Origin: Bagarius yarrelli
Taxonomy: Eukaryota; Chordata; Actinopteri; Siluriformes; Sisoridae
Direction of reading: 5' to 3'
NCBI GenBank assembly: GCA_005784505.1
Contig: VCAZ01000042.1
Coordinates: forward strand, 78,042 to 142,041
Length of the DNA stretch: 64,000 nt
Program-made: the position numbers and the translations under genes
Part shown: positions 1-9,430 of the stretch, piece after piece
Layout: each line of letters begins with the position of its first letter
Position numbering within the stretch: the stretch's first letter is position 1
Notes under the pieces: model-generated
The model's database searches: none
The model's input: only the letters and a program-made list of their open reading frames with translations
Told to the model about the DNA's origin: nothing

Positions 1-291
1 TGACTACTCTGGCTGTAGTACCATACCAATTCAACCATTCCAATCCATAACTAAACGTATCCTGCTTCAGAATCAGCATATAGTCCTCGCTTTGAGAACA
101 CATAAACTGGTTCGAGCAGATACTTCTGTGTATCCTGCAGGACCCAATGCAATGTCCTGCTATGGAGAACGCATGAACCGGTATGAACAGGATACTTTAA
201 ACCATCGCTAAGCGAATCCTGGACTCAAGCCAGTTTTTTCTCAAACAGAGAACGTTGAAACCGGCAAGAACAGACACAATTCAGAGAAGCG
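1..291 (-). repeat. U2-array spacer with degenerate U2-like motifs (copy 0)
   Basis: Read on the minus strand, a U2-like 5' end (GATCGCTT-type start, ATCGCTTCTC at 282-291) runs into non-U2 sequence holding at least three diverged repeats of the form TGYTC-N-ACCRGTTT-N-GTTCTC, near 235-275, 150-185 and 85-125. Related blocks recur at 541-660 and 1341-1500. The cores resemble U2 nt 36-60. The stretch at 22-60 matches 1311-1350. This is either the 3' tail of a U2-targeting retrotransposon or decayed U2 spacer; the sequence does not decide. Confidence 0.5.
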
Positions 292-541
292 ATAACCTGC
301 TAGACCCCGGACCAGAAAGACAGGCGGTAAACAAGGATTGAATAACGAACAGTAAGCAATTAAACTCCTCCCCCAAATTTGATCTAACATCAAATTAGAT
401 CTGCTTTGCAAAGATATAGCTTTGCGAAAGATCTATGTGTGAATGAAGAGAAACTTGAGAATAAAAGATTAAGTGCGCTAACTTTGGAAAGTCAGTCAAG
501 AGATAAGGAAAGTGGCTCATGGTAGGCTGACGAGGGCATAT
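292..541 (-). repeat. U2 gene upstream/spacer unit (copy 0)
   Basis: This block is homologous to 661-900, 1500-1745 and 5500-5720. All share blocks such as CAAATTTGATCTAAC, TTTGGAAAGTCAG and GGAAAGTGGCTCA. In copy 3 the same block sits directly upstream of a true U2 5' end, so it is the upstream part of a tandem U2 repeat unit on the minus strand. Copies 1 and 2 lack about 135 bp that would hold the U2 start. Confidence 0.6.
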
Positions 542-900
542 AAACATATAAACTGGTTCGAGCAGATACTTTTGTGTATCCTGCTCACAACCCAGCTTAG
601 TGAAATGCCATCCTATGGAGAACACATGAACTGGTATGAACAGGATACTTTAAACCATCACTATGCGTAAGCAACTAAACTCCTCCCCCAAATTTGATCT
701 AACATCACAGTTTATATAGCTTATATAGCTAACAAAGCCTGCAAAAATAAGGACAACTCGTTAAAGTTCCTCACCACGGAAATCTTTAGTAAAACGTGAA
801 AGATCTATGTGTGAATGAAGAGAAACCGGAGAATAAAAGAGTAAGTACGCTAACTTTGGAAAGTCAGTCAGGGGATAAGGAAAGTGGCTCACGGTAGGCG
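541..900 (-). repeat. U2-array spacer unit (copy 1)
   Basis: The two halves are 541-660, U2-like degenerate motifs matching 60-200 and 1370-1500, and 661-900, the U2 upstream block matching 1515-1745 and 5560-5720. The segment that carries the U2 start in copies 0 and 3 is missing here: sequence passes straight from a GCTTAC motif to GCATAGTGATGG on the minus strand. The block lies downstream of the U2 3' fragment, as expected for a tandem array. Confidence 0.55.
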
Positions 901-1024
901 GTACGGTTTCTCAAAGGTTCAAGCATGAAAACTAGCACAAGTGTAAGCAATTAGTTTTAAGTAGTATGAATGGGGAGAAGAGCATAATGTAAAGAAGGTG
1001 GAGCAAAATAGCATTTATATGGCT

Positions 1025-1056
1025 GAAAAGAAAGAAAAGAAAAGAAAAGAAAAGGT
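1025..1056 (-). repeat. TTTTC microsatellite downstream of U2
   Basis: A run of AAAAG (TTTTC on the U2 strand) lies about 30 bp past the U2 3' end. An equivalent run at 1786-1812 directly abuts the retrotransposon, and homology between the two spacer copies stops at this run. It may therefore have served as a recombination or deletion point. Confidence 0.6.
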
Positions 1057-1062
1057 TTTTCA

Positions 1063-1071
1063 TCTGATTTT
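1063..1071 (-). promoter_or_regulatory. U2 snRNA 3' box
   Basis: On the minus strand AAAATCAGA lies 16 nt past the U2 3' end. It fits the core of the metazoan snRNA 3' box, AAARNNAGA, which directs 3'-end formation by the Integrator complex. The GTTT part is only loosely present upstream (CTGTGGC). Placement and core match support the call. Confidence 0.5.
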
Positions 1072-1086
1072 GCCACAGTTTGAAAA

Positions 1087-1233
1087 GGTGCACCATTCCT
1101 GGAGGTACTGCAATACCAAGTCGATGCGTTGAGTGGCTGGAGCAAGCCCCTTTTCCAACTCCCTGCTCTAAAAATCTGTTTAATATAAAGTCGCCATATA
1201 GAGAATGTATCAGATATTAAACTGATAAGAACA
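1087..1233 (-). pseudogene. RNU2: U2 snRNA, 3' portion (nt 42-188)
   Basis: The minus strand reads U2 from TGTTCTTATCAGTTTAATAT through the Sm-site region and the 3' stem-loop to GGTGCACC. The length is 147 nt, which added to the 41-nt 5' piece at 5459-5499 gives the full 188 nt of vertebrate U2. U2 pairs with the intron branch site in the spliceosome. Some substitutions against canonical U2 are present around 1140-1200. The upstream edge is not the U2 5' half but an A-rich tail preceded by GGTATGG-type repeats, so a target-specific insertion separates the halves. It cannot make a full U2 RNA as it stands. Confidence 0.85.
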
Positions 1234-1340
1234 AATTTTTTTTTTTTAACCATACCAATCCAAATCATCCATATCAACTTATCCATATCAATTTATTCAT
1301 ATCAATCCAATTCCATACCAATTTAACCATACCAATCCAT
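1234..1340 (-). mobile_element. 3' tail of a U2-targeting retrotransposon
   Basis: On the minus strand, imperfect repeats of TTGGTATGG / TTGATATGG lead into a poly(A) tract (1236-1247) that joins U2 exactly at nt 41/42. A simple-repeat tail plus poly(A) at a fixed rRNA/snRNA site is typical of sequence-specific non-LTR elements such as Keno and Mutsu. Whether this tail belongs to the same copy as the body at 1813-5458 is unclear, because a spacer block (1341-1812) lies between them. Confidence 0.6.
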
Positions 1341-1812
1341 AACTAAACGTATCCTGCTCCTGAACCAGCATATAGTTCTAATTCTGAGAACATATAAACT
1401 GGTTCGAGCAGATACTTTTGTGGATCCTGCTCACAACCCAGCTCAGTGCAATGTCATCCTATCGAGCACACATGAACTGGTATAAACAGGATACTTTAAC
1501 CCATCACTATGCATCAGCAAATTAACCTTTCCCCCAAATTTGATCTAACGTCACAGTTTATATAGCTTTGTGTGAGCAAAGCCTGCAAAAATAAGGTCAA
1601 CTCGTTAATGTTCCTCTTCACGGAAATCTTTAGTAAAAGACAAAAGATTCATGCATGAATGAAGCGAAATCTGAGAATAAAAGCGTAAGTGCGCTAACTT
1701 TGGAAAGTCGGTCAGGGGATAAGGAAAGTGGCTCACGGTAGGCTCACCTAAAGAAGGTGGAGAAAAGTAGCATTTATATGGCAGGAAAGAAAAGAAAAGA
1801 AAAGAAAAGACC
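1341..1812 (-). repeat. U2-array spacer unit (copy 2)
   Basis: This matches copy 1 and copy 3 spacers: 1341-1500 holds the U2-like degenerate motifs, 1515-1745 the U2 upstream block, 1786-1812 the TTTTC microsatellite. Its position between the retrotransposon body and the A-rich tail suggests recombination between two U2 units, each carrying an insertion. Confidence 0.55.
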
Positions 1813-2229
1813 CATTTCAATTATTTTTCCAAAAACAAGCCAAAAAACAAATAATAAACCATATATAATAAACCATTTTTTTATGCATGTCTTTAAACAG
1901 TCCCCGTCATCCAATATTGTCCTTTTCAACACAATCAAAAAAAGAACATAGAATAACAAAAACCTTTCCTATATTCCCTCCCTCCCCAAACCCAAACCCA
2001 AAAAGAAACGAAAATAAGAAAGAAAGACCCAACCCATTTACCCATTACTCTTCACTGGTGGGCCACCAAAGTGCCCCCACCACTGTTTCCTCTGCAAAGC
2101 CCACGCACGCACGCACTTTGCCACGGAGACAGCTTGCCACAACGGCCTCGCCGTCTCCCGCTCCATGCGCTTCAACCCTCTGCTGTACAGCACCAGGTCG
2201 CGGTGGAGTTCTGCTTCCCCTCTTGCGGC

Positions 2230-4350
2230 CCACCACTCCGAAACCACTCACCAGAACCGGGTCATGACGGGGCATGACCACATGGCATGCTCTATCGTCT
2301 CTTCAACTCCGCATCACAATGGACACAAAGGTGTCTGACATGAGCCATGCCTATACTGTCGTTCTCTTAAAGGGAGACGTCCCAGAGCCGTGCAAGTCCT
2401 TGCTGGCCCCGTCTAGCCACTTGGGTTGCACGGCTCCCCAGTCAAGGTCTGGCACTCGGGGTAAGGCCACGCCGCTTTGTGCCGCACAGCAGTCCCTCCA
2501 TCTCTTGTACATGCACAAGGCCGTCCACCAAAACCCAAGGCTGGTCGCGAACAAAGTCGGCTGCCTTCTGATAATGCCACATGGCTGATCGCCCCAGCGT
2601 ATAGAAGGCGGACCATGGCGATGAAGCCCACACCAAAGCCTATTAGATCCTGAAACACGAATAGGAACTCGTGTGAGACCCTATCAAAAGCCTTTTCCTG
2701 GTCCAGGCTTAACACTGCCAGTGGTACTCGGCGCTGGTCTGCCCACGCCAGGATATCTCTCACCAGCACCAGGTTCATGCGGCACGTCCTTCAGGGCCCC
2801 CCTACAGGTTTGGTAGGGGTGAATCACACAGGTCATCACCCTTCTCAGGCACAGGACCAATACCTTGGCTAAAATTTTATAGTCGGCCGTCAGCAGGGTG
2901 ATCGGCCTCCAATTAGCCAGATCTGTCCTGTCACCATTTTTATGAAGAAGGGTGATATGACCCACTTTCGCGGATGGAGGCAAAGTTCCGCTTTCTACAG
3001 CTTCCCTGTAGCTTCCCTGTATGTCCGGTACCACTCTATCGGTATCCCATCTCCTCCGGGAGCTACTTCCGTCCTCAGGGAGAGCATAGCACTCTCTACC
3101 TCCTCCAGGGAGATCTGGCCCTCCAGGTCAGATGCCTCCTCCCTCGGCAGCCTGCCAGCCACTGTGTCCAAAAAGGTCACCGCTAAGTCTCCCCTGGATT
3201 GCTGTAGAAGGCCCTCACCGTTCCCAGCACCTCCTCGGTTGAGGTCAACACCTGAGTTCCTTCTCTCAGGCCTTCCATGTACGATCCTCGCTGGCGACTT
3301 CTAACGCTGTTAAAAAAATAACGCGTCGGACGCTCATCCTCCTCTAAGGTCTGCTTGCCAGCCTGGACAAAGTAACTGCGGGCCTCAGCCTCGTAGTGAG
3401 CCCGCAGGGCTTCACTAGCCTCCCTGAGCCGCGCATGATTTTCGTCTTGCCAGGCTGCTTGCAGCACCTTGGCCCACTCCCTAACCTTTTCCCTCTTCCT
3501 TCTCGCCATCTCCTGTCCCCACCAGCGACACAAGATGGCTACCCTCTTTTTTAGATCCTCCCACCACTCTATTTGATATTGGTACAGCATCTGTAACTGC
3601 TGCCATCCTACATAGAGGTGGCGGAACACTTTTAGGAAGGAGGGATCCTGAAGGACTACTCTATTCATCCTCCAGAATCCTCTTCCCCTCTGCCTCCCCT
3701 CTACCCGGATGCTGCCGATAATGACGCAGTGGTCGGAGGCCCAAAAGGGCCTCAGAAGGCACGACTGCACAGTCACCCTGTCCGCCACAAACAGGAGGTC
3801 CAGCCGCGAGGTGTTGCCTCTGGAGTTCGTCCAGGTATGGCCTGGGGCCTGCGGCTCGACCGCCCTGTACACATCAACCAGGCCTGCTCCTGCTATCACC
3901 TGGGCAAGCTCAGCCCCCCCCTCTCCTTCCCAATCTACATTAAAGTCCCCCCCTAGAAACAACAGCCTATTTGTACAGAGGAGGGGCTCCAAAAGGCGGA
4001 AAAAACCCTTCCTCTGCGTCCCCCTACATGGGGCATAAACCCCAATGGCCCTAAATTCCACCCCCCTCCACTTACCATCCACACAAATAATCCTCCCCGG
4101 CACCACTGACACCACTTCCTCCACGACCCAATCAAAGCCTTTAAATAAAACTCCCACCCCATCCCCCCTCCCATTCCCAAATCCCACCCTTTGGAATACC
4201 CCTTCCCCTCTGTCTCTGAACTAAAATGACACTCCTGCAAAAACAACAAATCAAAAGAAACAGAAAGTAAACTTTAAAGCAGCCCTCTTAAGGGGCTGTT
4301 TAATGCCCCTCACGTTTAAGGACCAAAAGTTAACACAACCATTTTTTTTC
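2230..4350 (-). pseudogene. ORF2 of Tx1-clade LINE: endonuclease and reverse transcriptase
   Basis: Order on the minus strand: an endonuclease N-terminal motif (WSLNVRGI, LFLQECH) near 4230-4330, partly out of frame; then a long open stretch 4187-3183 with GGDFNVDWE, a RLDLLFV block and SDHCVI, the APE-type Mg-binding and catalytic motifs. RT begins near 3180; NWRPITLL is at about 2910 and LDQEKAFDRV (RT motif A) at about 2700. RT motifs B to E, including the YxDD box, are missing, and the next recognisable piece is a C-terminal region with CVHC...EHAMWSC, a zinc-binding CCHC broken by a stop. At least two frameshifts occur near 2785 and 3030. The normal role is target nicking and target-primed reverse transcription. 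Confidence 0.8.
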
Positions 4351-4459
4351 TTTTTTAACAAAAAATATAACCCGTGTTCCCAAATCCTCTGTCCCATTTC
4401 ACTGTTCCTTTTTTAATTTATCGTCCCCCTTTCCCTTCCCGCTGTTTTTTGCCTTCCTG

Positions 4460-5451
4460 AATACTTGAGTCCATCCCTCCTCTTCCCCCGCCCCCCCTTC
4501 TTAGACCCAATGTTCTTCCCCTCTTGTCCCTCCTGGGGAGACCTTTCAAGGCCCCCTTGCATCCCCTCACTTTCAGTATTTGAGTCCACAATCTCCTCCT
4601 CAGGTGGGACGAGGTCGAATTCCCTCCTAGTCCTTTTCAGCCCCCGTTCTTGCCCTCAGACTCCGCCGCTCTGGCCTGGTCGATTTTACAGAGCTCCACC
4701 ATATTGCTCTCGCTCTCTGCTGCTGCCTCCGTGGCTGCCCGCTTAGGCTGCGCTGGAGGGGAAGTAACGCTCTGGCCCTTCATTGTATCTGCCCAGTTGA
4801 ATGAGAGCTCAGTGCCATTGTCTGGCTCCTCAAGCGCCTGCGCCGACGTGGTGGGAGCGGATTTCTCCACCGCTGGTGGCTGAGGCTGGTGGATGCCGGC
4901 TTTTCAGAGGCATCCACCAATTGGTTCTCAGCCTGCTGGACAACGGCTGTTGGCTGGTTCCCTCCTGCTCTTTGACATAGCTGCCGGTAAAGAGGCTTGC
5001 GTAGGTGCCTTTCTCAGAGGGCACTGGCGGTACAAGTGCACCTCGCTTCCACACAGGCTGCAGGTTTTTGACGCCCCGCAGTCGGCCGTGGCGTGGTCAC
5101 TTTTCCCGTATGCCCTGCATCGCTTTCCTTTGCAAGCCTCCTTCGTGTGTGGCCCTGGGCGCCGAACGTACGGCAGTAGACAGGCTGCTGCTCAGGGTAG
5201 TGAAGGAAGCCCCGGTGAGGGCCGATCGAGAAGCTCCCTGGCGGCGGGTGAAGGATGCCCCCTGGAAACCTTGGGGTCTACCTGGAGCTTGGCCATAAAC
5301 CTCCGCTTTCCTTTCCAGATTCCCGAAGACCTTGCAGCAGCTCCTCCTCTGGTCGATGGGGAGCACTGATCAAAGAAGTCAGCGCAGTCCTTCAATGAAT
5401 CCAGCATCACGTCCATAAACCCGGCCGAAGAGAAATCGCCTTCTCTTGACA
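4460..5451 (-). pseudogene. ORF1 (gag-like) of the U2-targeted LINE
   Basis: An ATG at 5451 lies eight bases after the U2 junction and opens MSREGDFSSAGF. Downstream, between about 5180 and 5030, come three zinc-knuckle units: CRTFGAQGHTKEAC, CRAYGKSDHATADC and CSLCGSEVHLYRQC. The last has the full CX2CX4HX4C set; the first two have F or Y in place of the second Cys. A hydrophilic tail follows (about 4870-4640). Tx1/L1-clade ORF1 proteins use such knuckles to bind RNA. Frame changes near 5350 and 5190 break it. Its close spacing to U2 suggests translation or transcription depended on the host U2 promoter; this is inference. Confidence 0.65.
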
Positions 5452-5458
5452 TAGCTAT

Positions 5459-5499
5459 AGATACTACACTTGATCTTAGCCAAAAGGCTGAGAAGCGAT
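5459..5499 (-). pseudogene. RNU2: U2 snRNA, 5' portion (nt 1-41)
   Basis: The minus strand gives ATCGCTTCTC, then CCTTTTGGCTAAGATCAAG, ending GTAGTATCT. This is U2 nt 1-41 with one change (A for G at nt 11). It includes part of the U6-pairing region and the branch-site recognition sequence GTAGTA. It ends exactly where the 3' fragment at 1233 begins in U2 numbering, so it is the other half of a target site. Confidence 0.9.
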
Positions 5500-5720
5500 A
5501 ACCTGCTAGGCCCCTGACCAGAAAAAACAGGTGGTAAGTCAGGATTAACTGCACATGGTAAGCAACTAAACTCCTCCCGCAAATTTGATCTAACATCATC
5601 ACAGTTTATATAGCTTTGCGTTAGCAAAGCCTGCAAAAATAAGGTCAACTCGTTAATGGTCCTCTCTCTACGGAAATCTTTAGTAAAAGGTGGAAGATTT
5701 ATGCCTGAATGAAGAGCCAT
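5500..5720 (-). promoter_or_regulatory. U2 upstream region with possible PSE
   Basis: This block lies directly upstream of a U2 5' end and is repeated in the other array units. On the minus strand CTTACCATGTGCAGTTAAT (5544-5562) sits about 45-63 bp before the U2 start, the place of the vertebrate proximal sequence element, and resembles its TYACCGTGACTTGAAAG core only partly. No TATA box lies at -30, as expected for a Pol II snRNA promoter. No distal enhancer can be named with confidence. Confidence 0.4.
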
Positions 5721-6129
5721 ATGACCTATAAAAAATGTTCAAGTTATTAAGGGGAAGTGCATGAAAGGCATAATGGTGTTTACCTGCTCTCATGGGATGT
5801 TATGGCACTGAGTAAAAAGTTACATAGCTGAACCAACTTGCCCTTATAACACATCAAAACACTATCATCACCGAATACTTTTAGTTTTCTTCTTTGAATC
5901 AATCTTTTAGTGATAGACATTGTTTTCATATATTATATCTTAACTTACTTGTGTCCTGTTCTCAGTTCTTTTGTCTTTCTTGTTAGTAACACATTATTTA
6001 GAATTATTGTATAAACACTTTATTTTATTTGGTGTTACAACATTTTATGTTATCATTATCTATTCTAATAAATTGCAGTTAGTTTTGCTTTAATTCAATG
6101 TTAAAATTTTAACAACAGCGCTAGTTCGG
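5721..6129. other. AT-rich DNA, nothing recognised
   Basis: No coding, RNA or repeat signal stands out. The stretch separates the U2 array from the L2 LINE. Confidence 0.5.
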
Positions 6130-6361
6130 AATCACTCATTATTTACGGTGAGTAATGGTCTCCACTCCTGATATCGTTGTCTGCACCACCTGCCATATGT
6201 ACAGTTTATTTCTCTCTGTCTGCGTTGAGGGCGTTACATGCGATAAATTTAGAGAAATAGTCAGGCTGACAGAAAGGTTATAGAACTAGAGACATGCATG
6301 GAATTTTTCATTGAGGACAGAATGTCTTACAAGAATGTAAGGGCTGTAGATTCGGTTTTGG

Positions 6362-7030
6362 ATGCAAAGCTCAGGGAATCCCGTACATTATCCGGTTCTA
6401 GAGCCTGTGCAGCAGGTCAACTGGGTGACTGTGAGACGGCATAGTCGCGGGTCAAAACACTGCTCTTCAGTTCTGACTGAAACATTGAACAGGTTCTTCC
6501 CACTCAGTGATGCACCCACTGAGAAACCTGATGAAAGAGCTCTAGTTATTGGTGATTTTATTGTACGGAATGTGAAAAATAGAGACTCAAGCTACGATAG
6601 TCCAATGTTTACCGGGAGCCAGAGCGCCTGACATCTTGGCAAATTTTAAAAGTGCTGGTTAATGCAAAGCATAAATTCACTAGGATTATTATTCATTCCG
6701 GCGCTAATGAAGTTTAACTTCGCCAGTCGGAGATTACCAAAAAAAACTATTTTAAAGAGGTGTGTAAATTCGCAAGTACAATGTCAGACACAGTAAGCTG
6801 CTCTGGTCCCCTCCCTGCTTAACGTGGTGACGAGAAAACATAGCAGACTGTCATTGCTTATTAGCTGGATTTCTAAATGGTGCCCTGCGAAAATAACAGT
6901 TTTTATAGACAATTGAAGGAGTTTTTGGGGCAGACCTGACCTGATTAAAAGAGATGGTATTCATCCCTCCTGGGGTGGTGCCGCTCTTCTGTCTAGAAAT
7001 TTGGGAAATAATCTTAGAGTTGGCACTTGA
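6362..7030 (+). pseudogene. L2 ORF1 with SGNH-esterase domain
   Basis: A block reading ALVIGDFIVRNVKN (about 6540-6580) corresponds to the GDS block of SGNH hydrolases; the catalytic Ser position is now Phe. A downstream piece reading IIIHSGANE (about 6690-6715, partly out of frame) fits the N-containing block, and DGIHPSWGGAALLS (about 6952-6993) fits the DxxH block. Some CR1/L2-type elements carry such an esterase in ORF1, where its role is unsettled. The Ser loss and frame breaks make it dead. Confidence 0.6.
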
Positions 7031-7299
7031 CTAACAGGAGCCCAGGTCAGGAAGCAGGATAGTCTGGATAAAACCTCCCGTCTGCTTGCTGTCTCACCTC
7101 ACATTCTGCACAGAATTCAGTTAATGTACAGCACATAGAGACGGGGCCTCTCAGAAGATATCAAACTATAAAGACTGTGTCTGTTCCCTAAACTAGAAAA
7201 TACAATAAGCATCCAAACAGGCTTAACTTAATTGAAAACAATTTAATCGATGTTCAACAAATAAAAAATTTATGCAACACAGAGAAACAAACGATTAAA

Positions 7300-7960
7300 G
7301 TTTGATTTACTAAATATTAGGTCCCTTTCTCAAAAGTGCTTTTTATAAACGATATGATCTGTAGTTATAATCTAGATGTGCTCTGTTTGACAGAAACCTG
7401 GCTAAAACCAGATGATTATGTTATTTTAAAACCCCAAAATTACTGTTATAAACATGAGCCGCGTCCAAAAGGTAAAGGTGGAGGGGTTGCATCAGTTTAT
7501 AATAATATTTTCAGTGTTCTTAGAGAGCAGATTTTAGGTATAAATCATTTGACGTAATGGTGCTTCATATAAACATTACCTGGAGAAATAGATGCTAATA
7601 ATAAATCTCCTGTAATGTTTGTACTGGCTACTGTATACAGGCCACCAGGGACAGCATACAAACTTTATCAAAAAAAATTTGGTGATTTTCCAACAGAGTT
7701 AGTGCTGGCTGCAGATAAAGTCTTAATTGTTGGAGATTTTAATATCCGTATCTTAAATGAGAAAAAAAAAAATGCTCTGGGATCAGCGTTTCTAGAGATA
7801 CTGAACTCTATTAGACAACACGCCTCAGGTCCTACTCATAATAAAAATCATACTCTAGGTTTAAAACTCTCACATGGAATTGATGCTAATGACGTAGAAA
7901 TTCTGCAACAAAGCGATGATATTTCGGATCCCTTATTCTGTGCAAAATATAGCTAAAACT
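7300..7960 (+). pseudogene. L2 ORF2 endonuclease region
   Basis: An APE-type endonuclease is recognisable: LDVLCLTETWLKPDDY (about 7369-7416) has the catalytic Glu context, EPRPKGKGGGVA follows, then VYRPPG (7630s) and LIVGDFNIR (about 7722-7750). A stop and a frame break near 7555 and later changes disrupt it. The parallel motifs at 52799-53155 in copy L2-B confirm the family. Confidence 0.75.
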
Positions 7961-8559
7961 GTAAATTCTAAAACCTGTTACAAGTATTTAAGAACCATTA
8001 CTTCTACCACAAAAGACTGTTTTGTAGGTAGTCTTCCTGATTTATCCAAATTCTCCAGCATATTCAATAGCTCAGAAAAAAACTTCGATGATGTAATTGA
8101 AAAAACATGGAGAATGTCTTTTCTAGTACTTTAAATACAGTTGCTCCATTACGCTTAAAAAAGATAAAGGAAAATAGTTCGGCACCGTGGTATAATGAGA
8201 ACACACTCGACTTAAAATAGCAGCCCGAAAAGTGGAGCGCAGCTGGAGGAAAAACTAAACTAGAGGTATTTCATAATGCATGGCGGGATAGTAACCTGTC
8301 CTACAGAAATGTATTAAAAACTACATTTCATCTCTTCTAGAATGGAACGAACATAACCCTAGATATTTATTCAATACAGTGGCTAAATTAACTAATAACA
8401 AAGCATCAACAGGTGTCAACATTTCCCATCAGCACAGCGGTGATAAATTTATAAATTACTACAATTCTAAGATTGATACTATTAAAGATAAAATTGTGAG
8501 CAGACAGCTGCAGTATTGCATCAGATAGTGCGCCATAGATCCCCCGAGGAACAATTCCA

Positions 8560-9430
8560 CTCATTCGTTACTATAGGAGAGGAAGAACTTTATAAACTTA
8601 TTAAATCATCTAAACCAATAACATGTATGTTAGACGATTCCGTCTAAGCTCCTAAAAGAGGTCATTTCTGAAGTCATAGGTCCGCTACTGAATATAATTA
8701 ATTCATGGTTGTCATTAGGATACGTCCCCAAAACATTTAAACTAGCTGTTATTAAGCCGCCTATCAAAAAAAACACAACATGATCCTAAAGATCTAGTTA
8801 GTAACAGACCAATTCCAAACCTCCCATTTCTGTCTAAGATATTTTTTCTTTTTCTTCAAATGATATTTATGAAGATTTCCAGTCAGGATTTAGATCCTGT
8901 CACAGTACTGAGTCTGCTCTAATTAGAGGTAGAAATGACCTGCTGCTATCAGCTGATAATGGTTGTCTTTCCCTATTAGGGCTACTGAACCTCAGTGCTG
9001 CATTTGACACTGTCGACCACAACATTCTTTAAAATAGATTAGAAAGCCCTGTTGGCATCAGTGCAAAGTTAGCATGATTTAAATCCTACTTATCTGAGCG
9101 TCAACAATTTGTAGCAGTGAACGAAGATGTATCATATCGCTCGCAAATAATGTATGGTGTACCCCAGGACTCAGTTCTAGGACCATTACTTTTTACACCT
9201 TACATGTTACTGTTTACACTTTACCCTTGGGAGATATTATTAGGAAACATGGTGATAGCTTTCACTGCTATGCTATGCGAAACTTACCAATTTGAAAAAC
9301 TAATTGAATGTATAGCTGATATAAAAAACTGGATGAAAAATATTTTTTTTTAACAGAGGTGTTAATTATCGGCAATAAAGCCTCTGCTCTGTCAACCCTT
9401 CATCCTTAACTAGAAATTTAGGTGTGCTTT
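8560..9430 (+). pseudogene. L2 ORF2 reverse-transcriptase region
   Basis: Readable motifs in shifting frames are QSGFRSCHSTESAL (about 8882-8924), LNLSAAFDTVDHNIL (motif A, about 8985-9030) and GVPQDSVLGPLLF (motif B, about 9154-9193). The YADD box region (about 9260-9285) is broken. After it come ADIKNWM and a C-terminal NLGVLFDSNLSF (about 9418-9452). Stops interrupt several points. Confidence 0.75.

Larger units (their letters stand above)
1813..5458 (-). mobile_element. Tx1/Keno-like U2-specific non-LTR retrotransposon, deleted
   Basis: The element lies on the minus strand in the same orientation as U2. Its 5' edge abuts U2 nt 41 (5459). It holds ORF1 with zinc knuckles, ORF2 with an APE-type endonuclease and part of a reverse transcriptase, and a C-terminal CCHC motif. 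Target-specific Tx1-clade elements that use the U2 gene have been named Keno; the target site and ORF layout fit that group. About 1-1.5 kb of the RT core seems deleted, several frameshifts and stops are present, and the 3' end stops at a TTTTC microsatellite instead of at U2. It is immobile. Confidence 0.75.

Noticed and set aside
1887..2267. Plus-strand frame of 126 codons
   Set aside because: It overlaps the decayed 3' part of the U2-targeted LINE on the opposite strand and has low-complexity Pro/Ser/Thr content with no motif.
3709..4038. Plus-strand frame of 109 codons
   Set aside because: It is antisense to the endonuclease domain of the U2-targeted LINE.
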